NCBI RefSeq assembly: GCF_025766255.1
Contig: NW_026516738.1
Span: 157,657-221,656, forward strand
Reading direction: 5' to 3'
Source: Zychaea mexicana
Taxonomy: Eukaryota; Mucoromycota; Mucoromycetes; Mucorales; Lichtheimiaceae
DNA length: 64,000 nt
In this document: positions 10,718 to 22,040 of the stretch, piece after piece
How positions within the stretch are numbered: the first letter of the stretch is position 1
How the letters are laid out: each line of letters opens with the position of its first letter
Notes under the pieces: generated by a model
Told to the model about the DNA's origin: nothing
Databases searched by the model: none
The model's input: only the letters and a program-made list of their open reading frames with translations
Position numbers and translations under genes: made by a program

Positions 10718-13548
10718 ATGCACACGAAAACCGACGAGCCGATATTGAGGCCGAGTGCCTTGGCCCGAGCAAAACTGCAAACACCACCTTACACCAGCGT
10801 ACCTGAATGGGCTAGTCATTCTGAATCCCCAGAATCGCTCTTTGCTCCAAAGACACCTTCTACACATGCCACGGACGATGCCATGCTTTCTGCAGAAAGG
10901 ATAAATCAACACAAGTAAACTGCCCTTTTTCGTTTTTTTTATAAATTTCCATCGCCCATAGGTTTAATTCTAAGACTTTGGTAGCAGATCTGCTATATCG
11001 ACCGACAGTTTATTTTCGTCTTTAAGGTCGGCGATTCGGCGCGTCCATCCCGATCAGCAGAAACGAAAGCAGCAGCAACAGCAGCAGGAGCAGCGAGATC
11101 GTGTCATTATTACACGGGCAAGCACAGCAACCACCGCCACCACGAATCCGCATAATAATATCAACCATAACCTTTTTTCTATACCGACGATTCCCGAGCT
11201 ACTGTTGTCTCCCAGTAGTGCCCCTACGAGCATACGTTATACCGCCAACAACAGCAATAATGATTCTGTCTCGTCGCTTGCGACTCGCAGAACCATGTCG
11301 GCTACTTCATTGGCACTCTCAGTAATACCCTTGACAGAAGAGACTGGCTCTGTTTTTGAAAGCAATAATAATAATAATAATAATAACGATAATAATGAAT
11401 GTGCTGCCGGCGGGATATTGATGAAAGGTCGACTTTTATGCGCTGTCCATATGGAATGGTACAGTCGACGGCAAGCAACAGCAAACGAAACATCTCGAAA
11501 CCACATTCGTCTGCGACAGAGCCGGTTGAGATGGCGTGAGTTTGAAGGAGTGCTCAAAACGGATCGATTAGAGCTCTATCTGGTCACAGTAAGTTATTTC
11601 TACAACAGAGAAAAAATTTGTAAAAAAAAATATGCTACTAAAATATGTATTCATCACTGTTGTATAAAGAACCTTGTCATCAAAACACGACGGCTCGCTC
11701 ATGTCATCTATCTGAATCCAAACGCCAAAAAATCGCGACGCTACAATCCTGTACGGCTCGTGCTGATATCCCCCGTGGATTTCGTCTGGAGCCTACAGTT
11801 TCGATCTTATGAAGGCCGCAACATCCATTTTCTGTTTGCATCGCGTACCTTCCGAGAATCGCAGACGTGGTACATGGCGCTTTATCGACGGCCTTTTACC
11901 AAAACAACGCCTATTCCAGCATTAATTGACTTGTATATACCAGCACTCGACGACTTGCAAATACGATTACCTCTTGCCGACCTTGATTTCGAAAACAACA
12001 ATGTTCGCATACAGTACGTTGTAAGATGCGCATTGACGTTATTGGACCGCCAGGGTATACGACCGGACAGCTGGCATTGTGACAATGTGAGCCTGTGTTG
12101 GCGTCATGGGAAGCAAGCACGGCTCGCATGGATACCCGACAATGGCTATTTAGTGAGTCCACATCTCATAGAACAGGTAGGGCTTGGATCTTTCCTTTCT
12201 CATTTGACAACAGCCATTGCTTGACATTGACTTGTTGAATCCTCAGACACATACTTTGGAGCTTCGCCCAGATACGCAACAGTGGCGGCAACAACCGCGT
12301 GATGTATGTTGCATGATTCTCGTTACCCCGGTCTCAATCTATAACTATTGACAACAAATTCCACGGAATACACGATGCTCACTCACATGATCCTCTAGCA
12401 ATTGCCACCACCTGTGATGGAGGGCGAGCTCTTCTTTCTTGACAGAAGAAGGAAACAGCAGCAACGGAAGAAGCTACTCTATGCAATGATGGAAGGACAC
12501 CTGCTATTCTTGTTGGATCCTGGAAAGGCAACAAGACCGCCGGATGAGATCCCGAACGGCGGAAGACACCATACTCGGTTCACATGGGCACGTTCTCTCT
12601 TTGCGACGCAAGCACTGCATGTACGATCACTGACTCGACTGTTTCGCCCGTCGAGCAACGTGAGTGTCACCTCGACGACGCAACATGCAGCACAAGCTGA
12701 ATTTACCCGACGCTCAGCGAACATCATGAGTGCGGTGGCCGTCATTGATATGACTCGTGCAACCAAGGTGCGACGCGTATCGACAGAGCAACGGACAACA
12801 TTCGAAGTGAGCTTGGGCAACACGAACAAGACACAATTGCATTTTGAAGCGTCGACAATGCACACCATGTTTGAGTGGATTCAACGCATACAACGAATTG
12901 TCCAATGTCAACAGCAACTGCGACAACAACAACAACAACAACAACAACCGACGGCGACGACGACTACCTTGCCACCGCAACTCCAAGAACGGAGCGTTTT
13001 AGTAAGTGTAAATTTCTTTTCATTGTAGTAGGCTTGTGCACGGGGTAGTATGTGGTGTCAATTCACAAGCGTGTGAATGATTTGTTTAGCATTCGGGCAT
13101 GCTGTATGTGCGACAAGACTATCTTAGCACATTCAAGCAGCTGTACTGCATATTGACGCGGGAAAAGCGACTGGTTTTGTACAACACGTGTCGGCAGCGA
13201 GTCTGGAACGAGCATTTTGTGACGCTGTCCCTGGATCAGCAAGTCTATGTTTATTCAGCAGAAGATGATGTGGGCAGTCAAGACAGCCGTGGCAAAACAA
13301 AGCAGCCACCGCGTATGTTTGAGGACGGAAGGACAGTGGAGAGCAGCAGCACGGAGACATGCTCGTTTGTGATCTGGCAGACAGCACAGCGGCACCTGCT
13401 GGTGACATTGCGCGAGCGGCTGTCGACGCTCAAGTTTGGACATCGGCTCGGACGCAAAGGCACAGTGTGGGTGTGCTTGGCGCGAAGCCAGGATGAGAAA
13501 GAGGCGTGGGTATGCGCAATGCACCAAGCCATCGACCAGGTCTCGTGA
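10718..13548 (+). CDS. Multi-PH-domain protein
   Basis: This large cytoplasmic or membrane-associated protein has PH-like modules that probably bind phosphoinositides or proteins. Exons are 10718-10914, 11027-11588, 11670-12176, 12247-12303, 12399-13001 and 13090-13548, giving 794 residues. The N-terminus is low-complexity (Gln, Asn, Thr). PH-like blocks begin near residue 195 (GILMKGRLLCAVHMEWYSRR), near 445 (VMEGELFFLDRRRKQQQR) and near 645 (LYVRQDYLSTFKQLYCIL). Each ends in a tryptophan-containing helix (SQTWYMALYR, MFEWIQRIQRI, KEAWVCAMHQAI), as PH domains do. The architecture recalls the fungal Spo71/Mug56 group, but that is only a suggestion. The 81-nt intron at 11589-11669 is stop-free and a multiple of three. 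Confidence 0.75.
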
Positions 13549-13898
13549 CAATAGCAGAGGGCATGTTTGACAACACTCTCGCGGGTGGTGGTGCTTGTTT
13601 TTTTTTGGGGAGAGGGCGAACCCATCATAATGCATCAAAGCTTGTATCCAAATTAACCTCATTTCCCTCACTCTCCCTCCCTCCCTCTCTCTCTCCCTCT
13701 CTTTCGCTCTTCTCGCTCTTTCTCTCACACACACGTCTCTTTTCTTTGTTTCTTTCTTTCATCTTCTTTGTTCCACAACAACAATAGCAACCACAACGCA
13801 CGCATACTTCTCTTTTGCACGTATCATTTTTATTAATACTACTACTACAACTACTACTACTGCCCAACAATAAAACCACCCACGCATCATTCTTGATA
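13549..13898 (+). other. Intergenic region and pyrimidine-rich 5' leader of the cold-shock gene
   Basis: A CT-rich tract (about 13670-13790) precedes the cold-shock-domain gene and is probably its promoter/5' leader. The stretch 13815-13898 is open in frame with that gene, but only because of CTA/CTT repeats. Confidence 0.45.
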
Positions 13899-15178
13899 AT
13901 GGCATCCTCCGCAACTGCGACAGCAATCCCTCCGCCGCCGTCCTGCTCGCCCTCCCCTTCCTCTCCGTCAACAGCTCTTATTGCTGCCCATCCACGCAAA
14001 CTCGGCCTCGTTAAATTTTTCAATTCAACCAAAGGCTATGGCTTCATTATCCCCGCCGAAGAAGAACAGCAGCAGCTCGTAGCGACCGGTCAGCCGCCTG
14101 TTGAAGGTGAGTGCCATGCTTTTACTTGATAATAATAATAGTAACAATACCAGCACCACCAGTAGCTTGTGCTAACCAGTCTTCCACCACTACAACAATA
14201 ACAACAACAACACAAACTAGTTTTCGTACACCACACAGCAATCACGGGCGGAGGCTTCAAGAGCCTTGCCGAGGTAAGCTTCCCATATCTGGCCGTTGGC
14301 TCGTTTGATCTACATTGATAACCTGATCGTTTTTTTCTCTCTTTTTATTTTTTTGTGTGTGTCTGCGTGTTTCGCTCCCTAGGGAGAGGAGGTAAGATAT
14401 AATATACACACACACACACACACACGTCTACGGGAACGAAAATGCATAGTTGCTGTTGACACGTCCTCGTTTTTGTAGGTCGAGTATGATCTGATCCAAG
14501 GGCCTAAAGGCATGCAGGCTGCCAACGTGTCCGGTCCTGGAGGTAAACCCGTTCAAGGCGATCCAAACGCACATCGATCTTACCATCATCGCTACCAGAG
14601 GTACGTACGTGCTGTTGATGTGTAAACATGAGGAACTCTTATTTACATGAGGGATGATACCATCAGTGGCGGAAGACATCATTACTACCATCACCACCAG
14701 CAACAACAACGACAACAACAACAACAACAACAGCAGCAGCATCATCATCATCGTAGCCATCAAGATAGCAATGGAAGTGGATCAGATGGATCCAACGGTA
14801 AGTAGAACGGGAGGATGGACGAGTATGCTGTGGTGTGACTGATAAGTAATAGTTCCTTCACCGGCAGGTCATTTGGGATACCCAGTGTATGGGATGCCAC
14901 CGTACGGATACCCCATCTACGCTGCTGCTGCTGGAGCATACATGGTGCCAACCACCGCCGGATACTACCACCATCAATTTGCATCGTCACAGTCATCGCC
15001 ACAGCTCAAGCCATCCATAGCCATGTACTATCCCTATGCGCCAATGGCAGCCCAACCCCACCAGCACCAGCAGCAACAAGCGTACGGCCATCTGTCTAAT
15101 TCGTCGTCATCGTCGTCGTCGAACCACACAGCCACAACCTGCGAGCCAGAATCCGGGGATGTTTCTCCCTCCTGCTAA
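13899..15178 (+). CDS. Cold-shock-domain RNA-binding protein
   Basis: This is a single-CSD protein expected to bind single-stranded RNA. Exons are 13899-14106, 14221-14273, 14383-14391 (a 9-nt microexon), 14479-14600, 14667-14797 and 14868-15178, giving 277 residues. The CSD spans about residues 33-115, with RNP1 in FFNSTKGYGFIIP and RNP2 in VFVHHTAI, and closes with VEYDLIQGPKGMQAANV. The microexon encodes Gly-Glu-Glu, which restores the conserved loop before VEYDL. A His/Gln-rich linker follows, then a Tyr/Gly/Pro-rich C-terminus (GYPVYGMPPYGYPIY) that looks prone to condensation. The start is the Met of MASSATATAI; an upstream in-frame Met at 13815 would add an unlikely Leu-rich leader. 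Confidence 0.87.
14405..14425. repeat. (CA)n microsatellite in an intron
   Basis: About ten CA dinucleotides lie just after the microexon donor site in the cold-shock gene. Length variation here could affect microexon recognition; that is inference. Confidence 0.85.
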
Positions 15179-15805
15179 AGTATCACCACCACCACCACCA
15201 CCATCACCCACCAAAAACAAGCGATTACCTCGAACGAGCCCACGCTCTCATCTTCCCTTTCGTGTGAATGCATGCTGACCCGACTCCTTAACTCTCTTTT
15301 CTCTCTCTCCAACTGTCTCCACACACTCACTCACCCGCACAAACATATAGTAACACACCCACGCACGTCCACCACACGCCTAAATCACACACAAACACTT
15401 TTAAAACTGGATCCCCCACCTTTTTCTCTCTTTCTCTGTGTTCTCTCCTCCTCGTCCGCTCCTTTTGCTGGCTGGCGTAACAAAAACAAAACAAAAAAAA
15501 AGAGGTCCAGAACGGGTAAAAGAAAATCATGTACACACATAAATCGATTGTTAATATCACGACCAAAGAGGGAGTGTCTGTCTCTGCTATTTTTAATATC
15601 CCACCATGTACACACCATGCAGCGCCCCAGCACACCGAAAGAAAAACGAGGAGACACCTTCATCTTCATCAAATAGTAGTCATATTCTGATTCGCTTCTT
15701 TCCGCGCCATACACACTTAACAATAATAACACCAACATGGAGCGCAGCAGCTACTCCTATGTTTTGTCTAAGCTCATTTCATCACATTGCTATCATAAAG
15801 AGACT
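15179..15805. other. Convergent 3' region, cold-shock gene / DUF1479 gene
   Basis: A 627-bp spacer between two converging genes, with long C- and CT-rich tracts (15180-15460) typical of a 3' UTR. No gene is seen. Confidence 0.5.
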
Positions 15806-17508
15806 TCAAGGTGTTGGGAACGGCGAGAGAATCTGATTATGCTGCAATCGCGCCTTACGCTGTCCGGGCGTCAAACTTCCCTCCTCTTTGTGTCCTTCGT
15901 GTGGTGGGATCGGCAGCGGTGTGAGCCCCATGCCGAGTTTTTGATTCGCATCGAGCGTCGAGGGCGTTGCACGGAAGCCTTCAATGTTTTCCTCGCAGTT
16001 GTTGGCGGGAAAGTCGGGCGGTGTCCTTTTTGTTCGTTTAATTACAGTTATTATTGTTAATAAACTCTATATCTTTTTTTTTTACCCCTTACCATCCTTT
16101 GATGAACATGTCACGCTGACGCTTCAGATATTCCGAGTTGCGACGACACACCGGTGAGCTTGGGATGTACAGCACAGACGAATCACAGTTGGATTCGTTC
16201 TTTGGTTCGACTGCGTGTACTTGATCACAGTGCCTTTTTTTTATGGTGGTATATCTTCATCTCTTAATTATGTATCCATGGTGTGTCTGTCTTCTCATCT
16301 CGACAGAAAGGAGTAGCATCTAGTATTTCGTCTACGTACCAAAATACAGCATCGCCGAAATTGACGTGAGGCACAGAAACCATGCAATCGTTAATGATTT
16401 CTGGATGGTTTTCTGGAGTGATATCGCTGCATCGACCTGGCCAAGATCCAAGCAAGTCGCTCTTTTGAAGATGGGGCTCAAGTAGCGGCTTCATCAAAAT
16501 ATACGCCATCGGCTCTTTGACCAAGGGACACACTTTGAGCGTGCCTCCACCAGGTCCTATGCTGGACAGAGATACCCATCCTTGGAAAATGCGATACATC
16601 GAGCAGCCACCGGGCGAGTTATACATGTCCATCTCGGCATCGACACGATGCGTTACATCAAAAGAATCATGTTCCTGATGATCAGCAACATATAACAGCA
16701 GGATCAGATCTTTTGCATTGCTTCTCTAAATGTTACACCAAAGGGCGACAACAGCTAGCGCACATGATGCTTATTGGAGTCATACTGTACTTGCCTCCCA
16801 TGCTCCTTCAAAGATCTTTTGATAGCACTTGCGATACGTAGGGTCTTCCCAGCGCTCTACAGATCCACCATCCACGTGACCCGACAAAGCAAATGTTGCA
16901 TCCCCGGGCTGTCGGATACGCAAGCGATCACAATAGCACAAGTTATTTTCCAGATCAACCTCAGTCTCTGAAGTAGCATGCCACAACTGATTCAATGCCA
17001 ACGCTGCAGTCGTGAAATTAGGATGCGATCGGCAAGCACACTGTGCCTTTGTGAAATAGAGTTCCCAAGCCTGTGGTTTATCAGCCGGAAAACCAACAAT
17101 CGTGTCACGATGTGCATCGATACAGTCCAGGATCTGCTGCTTGTACGCTTTGGCCGTGGTCTCATCAATGAGGCCACGGACCACAAGCACACCGCGCTTC
17201 TTGACTTGCGCAGCAATGTCGTCAGGAAGTCGGCCGTTGTTTTCAACAATGGATTGGAACGGGATTTCCGGGATCACATTAGGTCCACGCTGGCGGATCT
17301 CGAGTGATTCGTTCTTGAGTGCCTTCACCACGCGTTCGTATGCAGCTTGAAGCACACTTGGATCGGATGGGGCAATCTCCTGCTTCAGCTTAATGAAGCG
17401 GGGGTCCAACGCTGGCGGTTTGGCTCCCAAGTGCACAAACACAGACGACAAGTCACCTTGATGCGCTTTGGTTGCTCCAGTTGTTGTTGCGGGTGCTGTC
17501 ACGAGCAT
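15806..17508 (-). CDS. DUF1479 family Fe(II)/2-oxoglutarate oxygenase-like protein
   Basis: A member of the DUF1479 (YbiU-like) family, which has the double-stranded beta-helix fold of non-haem iron oxygenases; the substrate is unknown. Exons in transcript order are 16795-17508, 16340-16674, 16093-16233 and 15806-16025, giving 469 residues. The iron ligands appear as GHVDGG (HxD, exon 1) and the distal His in CDQVHAVE (exon 3). The core signature around SMYRIFQGWVSLSS is in exon 2, and the family's DFP and GMGL motifs are in exon 4. The first intron (16675-16794) uses a GC donor; any GT donor nearby breaks the frame. No signal peptide is evident, so it is probably cytosolic. Confidence 0.88.
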
Positions 17509-18220
17509 TATAACGATGAAGAGAGTTTACTTTCTACCGAAGAAAAATAACGAGAGTAAGAAACATGATGATATATATGTAGCCGCTTGTTTTGAAAAAC
17601 AGCGGAAAAGAATGGTACCGCGGAATCAATATGGATGGATGTTTTGTTTGGTTTGATCGTGTCGCGTGATATTATTAGGTAAACACAGAAACTTGTATGG
17701 TTGTATGTACGCATAATGCTCTTTAGGTTTCAGCTTTCTTGTTTGGCATGAAGGAAAGCAACACAGAGAAGACCATGTTTCACAGTACGTGATCCAGTTG
17801 CTCGTCCTCATGTTTTGTACCATTGCATTGGAATACTGTATCTACATTGCTCTGTTTTACTATTATGTACGAGCAATGCTTTATTCTTTGTTGTTGTCGG
17901 GTTCATTATCCATTTATGCATATTTCCATATCAATAATGGTGCTGCATAATATGTACTCAGGGTGAATGATGCAGGAACGGGTGGTGATGATCTTTCTCT
18001 TGGAGGGTTGCTGGCGGAATCACGCTTTATAGCAGTTTGATATTGCTTCTTATGGTCTTATTGTATAAGCCCACATTGTGTGAACATGTTTATTTACAAT
18101 TGTACTAGGGAAAAAGAAGAGCTTCCCAGACCTGTTGTACATTTTATCGTCTACTAGGTAATCAAATTATCGTGGCTTTGCCTCTACTATTTCCCTTTTC
18201 TAATTTTAATGGGTTTACTT
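17509..18220. other. Intergenic region between DUF1479 promoter and APC8 3' end
   Basis: A 712-bp AT-rich spacer. It should contain the promoter of the DUF1479 gene (at its left end) and the 3' UTR of APC8 (at its right). I looked here for the missing C-terminal APC8 exons and found no conserved TPR sequence. Confidence 0.5.
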
Positions 18221-20348
18221 TCATGCATCAAGTGCAGCAGCTCGTTCATAGCACTCCAAGGCCTTGTCGTCTTGATGCAAAAGACTATAACATCCTCCAA
18301 GCGCTTTCCACATCCGCCCATCATCAGGTCTACATATACGTATATTCAAGAGGTATCTAGTTGGCGCCATATCTCATTTTCCATGGTAGAAAATTAAATA
18401 GAAATGGAGTGTACCTGAGCTTAGCAGCTTCGTAATAATGACGACGCGCATGTTCTGGTTGACCCAGCATTTCGTGCGCCTGACCAATTCCATACCAGGC
18501 ACGGTAATCTCGACTATTGATTTCTATGTGTATAGTCGAGAATTACTGTAAGTTTTATTTTCTTTTTAAATATAAAATTAGTAAATAGACTCTGCTTCTT
18601 TTTACCTATGGCTCTAGTATAACACTCTATTGCAGCATTTGTGTTTTTCAGCTCGATGTAATCGTGACCCAATAACGTCCATGCAAGATGATAGCTTCGA
18701 TTGAGTTTCAGTGCCCTCTTGAAATATTTTACAGACTCGGCAATTTCTCCCGTGGCGCTGTGGTAGTTGGCTATCAAACCATATTCCATGAGATGATGAT
18801 GGTGATGGATCTTTGAGATATATTTTCTTCCTCCCTCACCTCCTTGCTCACACTTGTTGAAAGGACGTCCTTACCGACGATGCAGCACGTCTCTGGTTCA
18901 TACTGATCAATCTGTATACATTCATGCGCGAGCACACTCAGCTTTTCTCGAGAGCCTTGAAGATAAAGCAGGTTTGAATACACATCCATGTCTTCAAGTC
19001 GGTATGGATTTTCTTGTCTGATCTGGTCAAAGAGTATCTCGGCCTTATCATACTCTAATGAAGACAGTAGAGAGCTTATGATCAGCCGTTTATTTCCTGT
19101 GGGCTCATTAAAATGCCATGATGGGATAAAGATTTGCATCTGCTCACCAAGAGAGTTATAAAAAGCCATTGCCAATTGCGACTTGATGTAGATACTTTTT
19201 TTAAAGTGAACTTCAAGCGGTTGCATGATTCTCCAAAACACGCTCGGTGGCAGCTGAATCTCAAGCGCTAATCGGGCTAAGAACAAGTTCTTAACAATAC
19301 TGATGGGCAATTCTTGATCCAGACGTTCTTTTAGATAATAAAACTGAGAAAAAGGAAACTTTGTCAGGCAAATCATCTGTGTATATTGAGGAAGAAATGC
19401 TTTTCTTTCACTAACCTGTTTTTGTGTTGATGCCAGTGTACCCAATTGCATCCATGCTGACCAGTTGAATTCATACATTTTGACGGATTCTATCAGTGCT
19501 GCAGCGGCCTCTCGTTCCAAATCACGTTTATGCAGAACGACCCCGTACCTTAGTAATACACATCAGTTGGCTGTTAAAACTTACCATAACCTCATTGAAA
19601 AAGGAATATCATCATATGTTTTTTTCTTGTCAAGAAAACTTACAGATATAGATTAAACGCATCCAGACTATCTTTTAACGGCCGTAACTCTTGATAAATG
19701 CCCTCCAATGCTTCATTTGTCTTTGACCAAGTTTCCGTTGGACCTAGCATCCCGAATCCATTTGCATGTAAATACGTTGGCGAAAGAAATGTGCATAGCT
19801 GTTTATTACCTAGTATCTCCTGTGTAGCTTCCTCTTTATGTTTTTCGCCTGCCTGTATACATATACTACTGGTAAATGACGTAATAGTATCGATGATCTT
19901 GGAAGAGAGGTATACTTACCAAATAGGTTGCATATAGCCTCAAGAACCGGAGTTTGGGTGATGAGTAACCTTTTAAAGTTGCTGCTACATTATCGAACTG
20001 CGACTGTTCAAAGAGTACTTGAGCACGTTGGTATTTGTCATACTCTGTTGCTGTTAGTACTACTGTTTGATCAGAAGCGGTCGTGAGCACAAACAGATTG
20101 GACTTGACTGTAAAGTCTCGGTCATTGCTTATTATGTGTTCCGGAATGCCGTCTAAAATTTCTGTTGCCCTGTAACGTTGAATTGGCGAAAGAATCAGAA
20201 AACGTGTCCACAAAGAGTTGCAAAGAGTGAGAGAGAGAAAGAAAACGAGCTACCATTTGGTGGAATCGTATAAGCAGTGCTCGTGACAGATCAAGATTGC
20301 TTGTTGCAATTGTTGTTTAAACTGAAGAATATCCTGTTCAGTGAACAT
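18221..20348 (-). CDS. CDC23: Anaphase-promoting complex subunit APC8/Cdc23 (short C-terminus)
   Basis: A TPR scaffold of the anaphase-promoting complex/cyclosome ubiquitin ligase, in the nucleus. Exons in transcript order are 20254-20348, 19920-20169, 19644-19852, 19416-19548, 19148-19343, 18875-19054, 18606-18770, 18415-18523 and 18221-18329, giving 481 residues. Family landmarks are NLYLYGVVLHKRDLEREA, NPYRLEDMDVYSNLLYLQ and the TPR run SVKYFKRALKLNRSYHLAW, LLGHDYIELKNTNAAI and DYRAWYGIGQAHEMLGQ. It ends after PDDGRMWKALGGCYSLL...ALECYERAAALDA, roughly 80-150 residues earlier than yeast, fission yeast and human homologues, so one or more C-terminal TPRs are absent. The 93-nt intron 19055-19147 is stop-free and in frame. 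Confidence 0.9.
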
Positions 20349-20690
20349 GGTCTGTATGTATCGCAAGGAAGAAAAACGCGTCGCAGCTAAAAGTTATTAA
20401 AACAAAAAAATTGAATAGGGAAAAATTATGCTCTTTTTTTTTGGTTCTTATTTAAAAATTCAAATAGATGGTAGATGCAGCGTAGTTAGGGGGCCAAGGT
20501 AATACAAATGAAGAACAGAGAAGAAGGTAGTGTATGTACATAACTAAATAAAGTTGTCTAAGATCGGGGAGGTTATCGTTCGCGTGCGTTTATATGCGTG
20601 TTTTCCATTCGTGTACATTGTATGTACTGCTCATGTTGGGATGTTATGAATGGGGGGGGGAGGGGGAGTTATACTTATATCTAGAAGGCA
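20349..20690. other. APC8 promoter and DOHH 3' region
   Basis: The two genes run in the same direction. The region contains A/T runs near the APC8 start and a G9-A-G5 tract at 20652-20667. No gene is seen. Confidence 0.5.
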
Positions 20691-22040
20691 TTAATTCTGT
20701 TGTGCCAACTTGAGTGAGTGCATGTTGGCCTTTTCCTGGGTCTCAAGACCATTGGCATATTGGAAATCGCCACTAATAAATATTCATCAGTGCAAATTCT
20801 TTTTGAATCAAATCATAACAGTACAAGAGGACAAACTCACCTAGTCTCATACTCGTACATGTCCAAGGCAACAACACAGCTTTCGCGCACAACGCGCTCG
20901 TCGTCAGCCTTGAACTTGGACAGGGTTTCCAAGACTTCAGGAGTTGCAATGGATCCCAGTGCTTCTGCAGCTTCGTGACGAACCATGTATTGTTCCTGTG
21001 CATCCTGCAGGGTTTCAGTCAGGGCAGGCACCGAGGCAGGGTGCTGCAATTGACCAAATACATAGGCAACTTCATGACGGAAGAGAGCTAATAGTAACTG
21101 TACCATAAGCTATCAAAGAAACATTGCACATCCATATATACACACACACACAAAAAAAAGCTTACCGCTCTTGTCCTTGAGACCCTTTGCCAACTCCTCA
21201 ACAGCTTCGGTGTTTCCGATCTCACGCAAACCAAACATGGCACGGTATCTTTCGAAAAGCGGCAAGCTGGTATCCATCAATTGCTGACCAAGCTCCTTGA
21301 CAGTTTTTACATTGGCGGAAGGTGGTGCAGGATCAACCGAGTTATACAAACTCTTATTCTTTTCTCTTTCTTCCTTATTCTTTGGATCATTATCATAGCG
21401 AATCTTTTCGAGAGCCAAGACACATGTTTCCGCAACCGCCTCGCTTGAATCGTTCAAGTACTTTTCGAGAATAGGGATCGACTCGAGGGTACCAATGGCA
21501 CCCATTGCTTCAGCAGCCTTTTTGTAATGAAAAATTAATACATGTTAATTTTTCATGTGGCGTATAGATGATAGCATTTGTAAACAAGGCAAAATAGAAG
21601 AGAAATGTGAGAAAGTAGCTTACCTCATGGCGCACCATTACATCTTCATTGGTGTCTTCCAACACCTTACCGAGAATGTCATTGGCGCGTGGGTTACCGA
21701 TTTGGCCAAGACAGTACGTCAGTTCGTGCTTCAACAATGCTGATTCATCACTCAGAGCTAGAAAATGCAATCATAATGTTAAGCCCACATTTCTATTTTA
21801 ATGTACTCGACCAACTTTTTTTTAAGTGTTTCGAGTACACCAAAAAGATATAAATAAAGGTAGTCCGTTATTACCTTTAGCAATAATGTCAATAGAACGA
21901 TCGTCAGCAATGTTCTTGAGAGTGAAAAGAGCACGGAATCGTTCGGCAAGAGCAACGTTTCCGGGAGTGTTGCAGAGAACGGACTCGAGTTGGTCGTAGT
22001 TAACGTTAAGGGTATTTACAGTTTCGCCTTGTTCGCTCAT
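20691..22040 (-). CDS. LIA1: Deoxyhypusine hydroxylase
   Basis: This di-iron HEAT-repeat enzyme hydroxylates deoxyhypusine in eIF5A, completing hypusine synthesis in the cytosol. Exons in transcript order are 21875-22040, 21624-21757, 21166-21517, 20841-21087 and 20691-20772, giving 326 residues, matching yeast Lia1 in length. The four His-Glu iron-binding motifs are all present: [31 protein letters not shown] and [13 protein letters not shown]. The two halves are joined by a charged linker (about residues 155-190). It ends SLKLAQQN. The start is the first Met, [12 protein letters not shown]. Confidence 0.96.

Noticed and set aside
11341..11400. Tyr/Leu-run frames antisense to the PH gene
   Set aside because: They result from AAT/CAA codon repeats in the coding strand.
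13815..13898. Leu-rich N-terminal extension of the cold-shock protein
   Set aside because: The Leu run comes from CTA/CTT repeats; a secretion signal makes no sense for a CSD protein, so the Met at 13899 is preferred.
15737..16060. 107-codon plus-strand open frame
   Set aside because: It is antisense to the last exon of the DUF1479 gene, whose minus-strand exon carries conserved family motifs.
16201..16215. GGTTCGA tRNA T-loop-like sequence
   Set aside because: It is part of the coding exon for CDQVHAVE on the minus strand; no acceptor stem or A box surrounds it. No other tRNA-like site was found.
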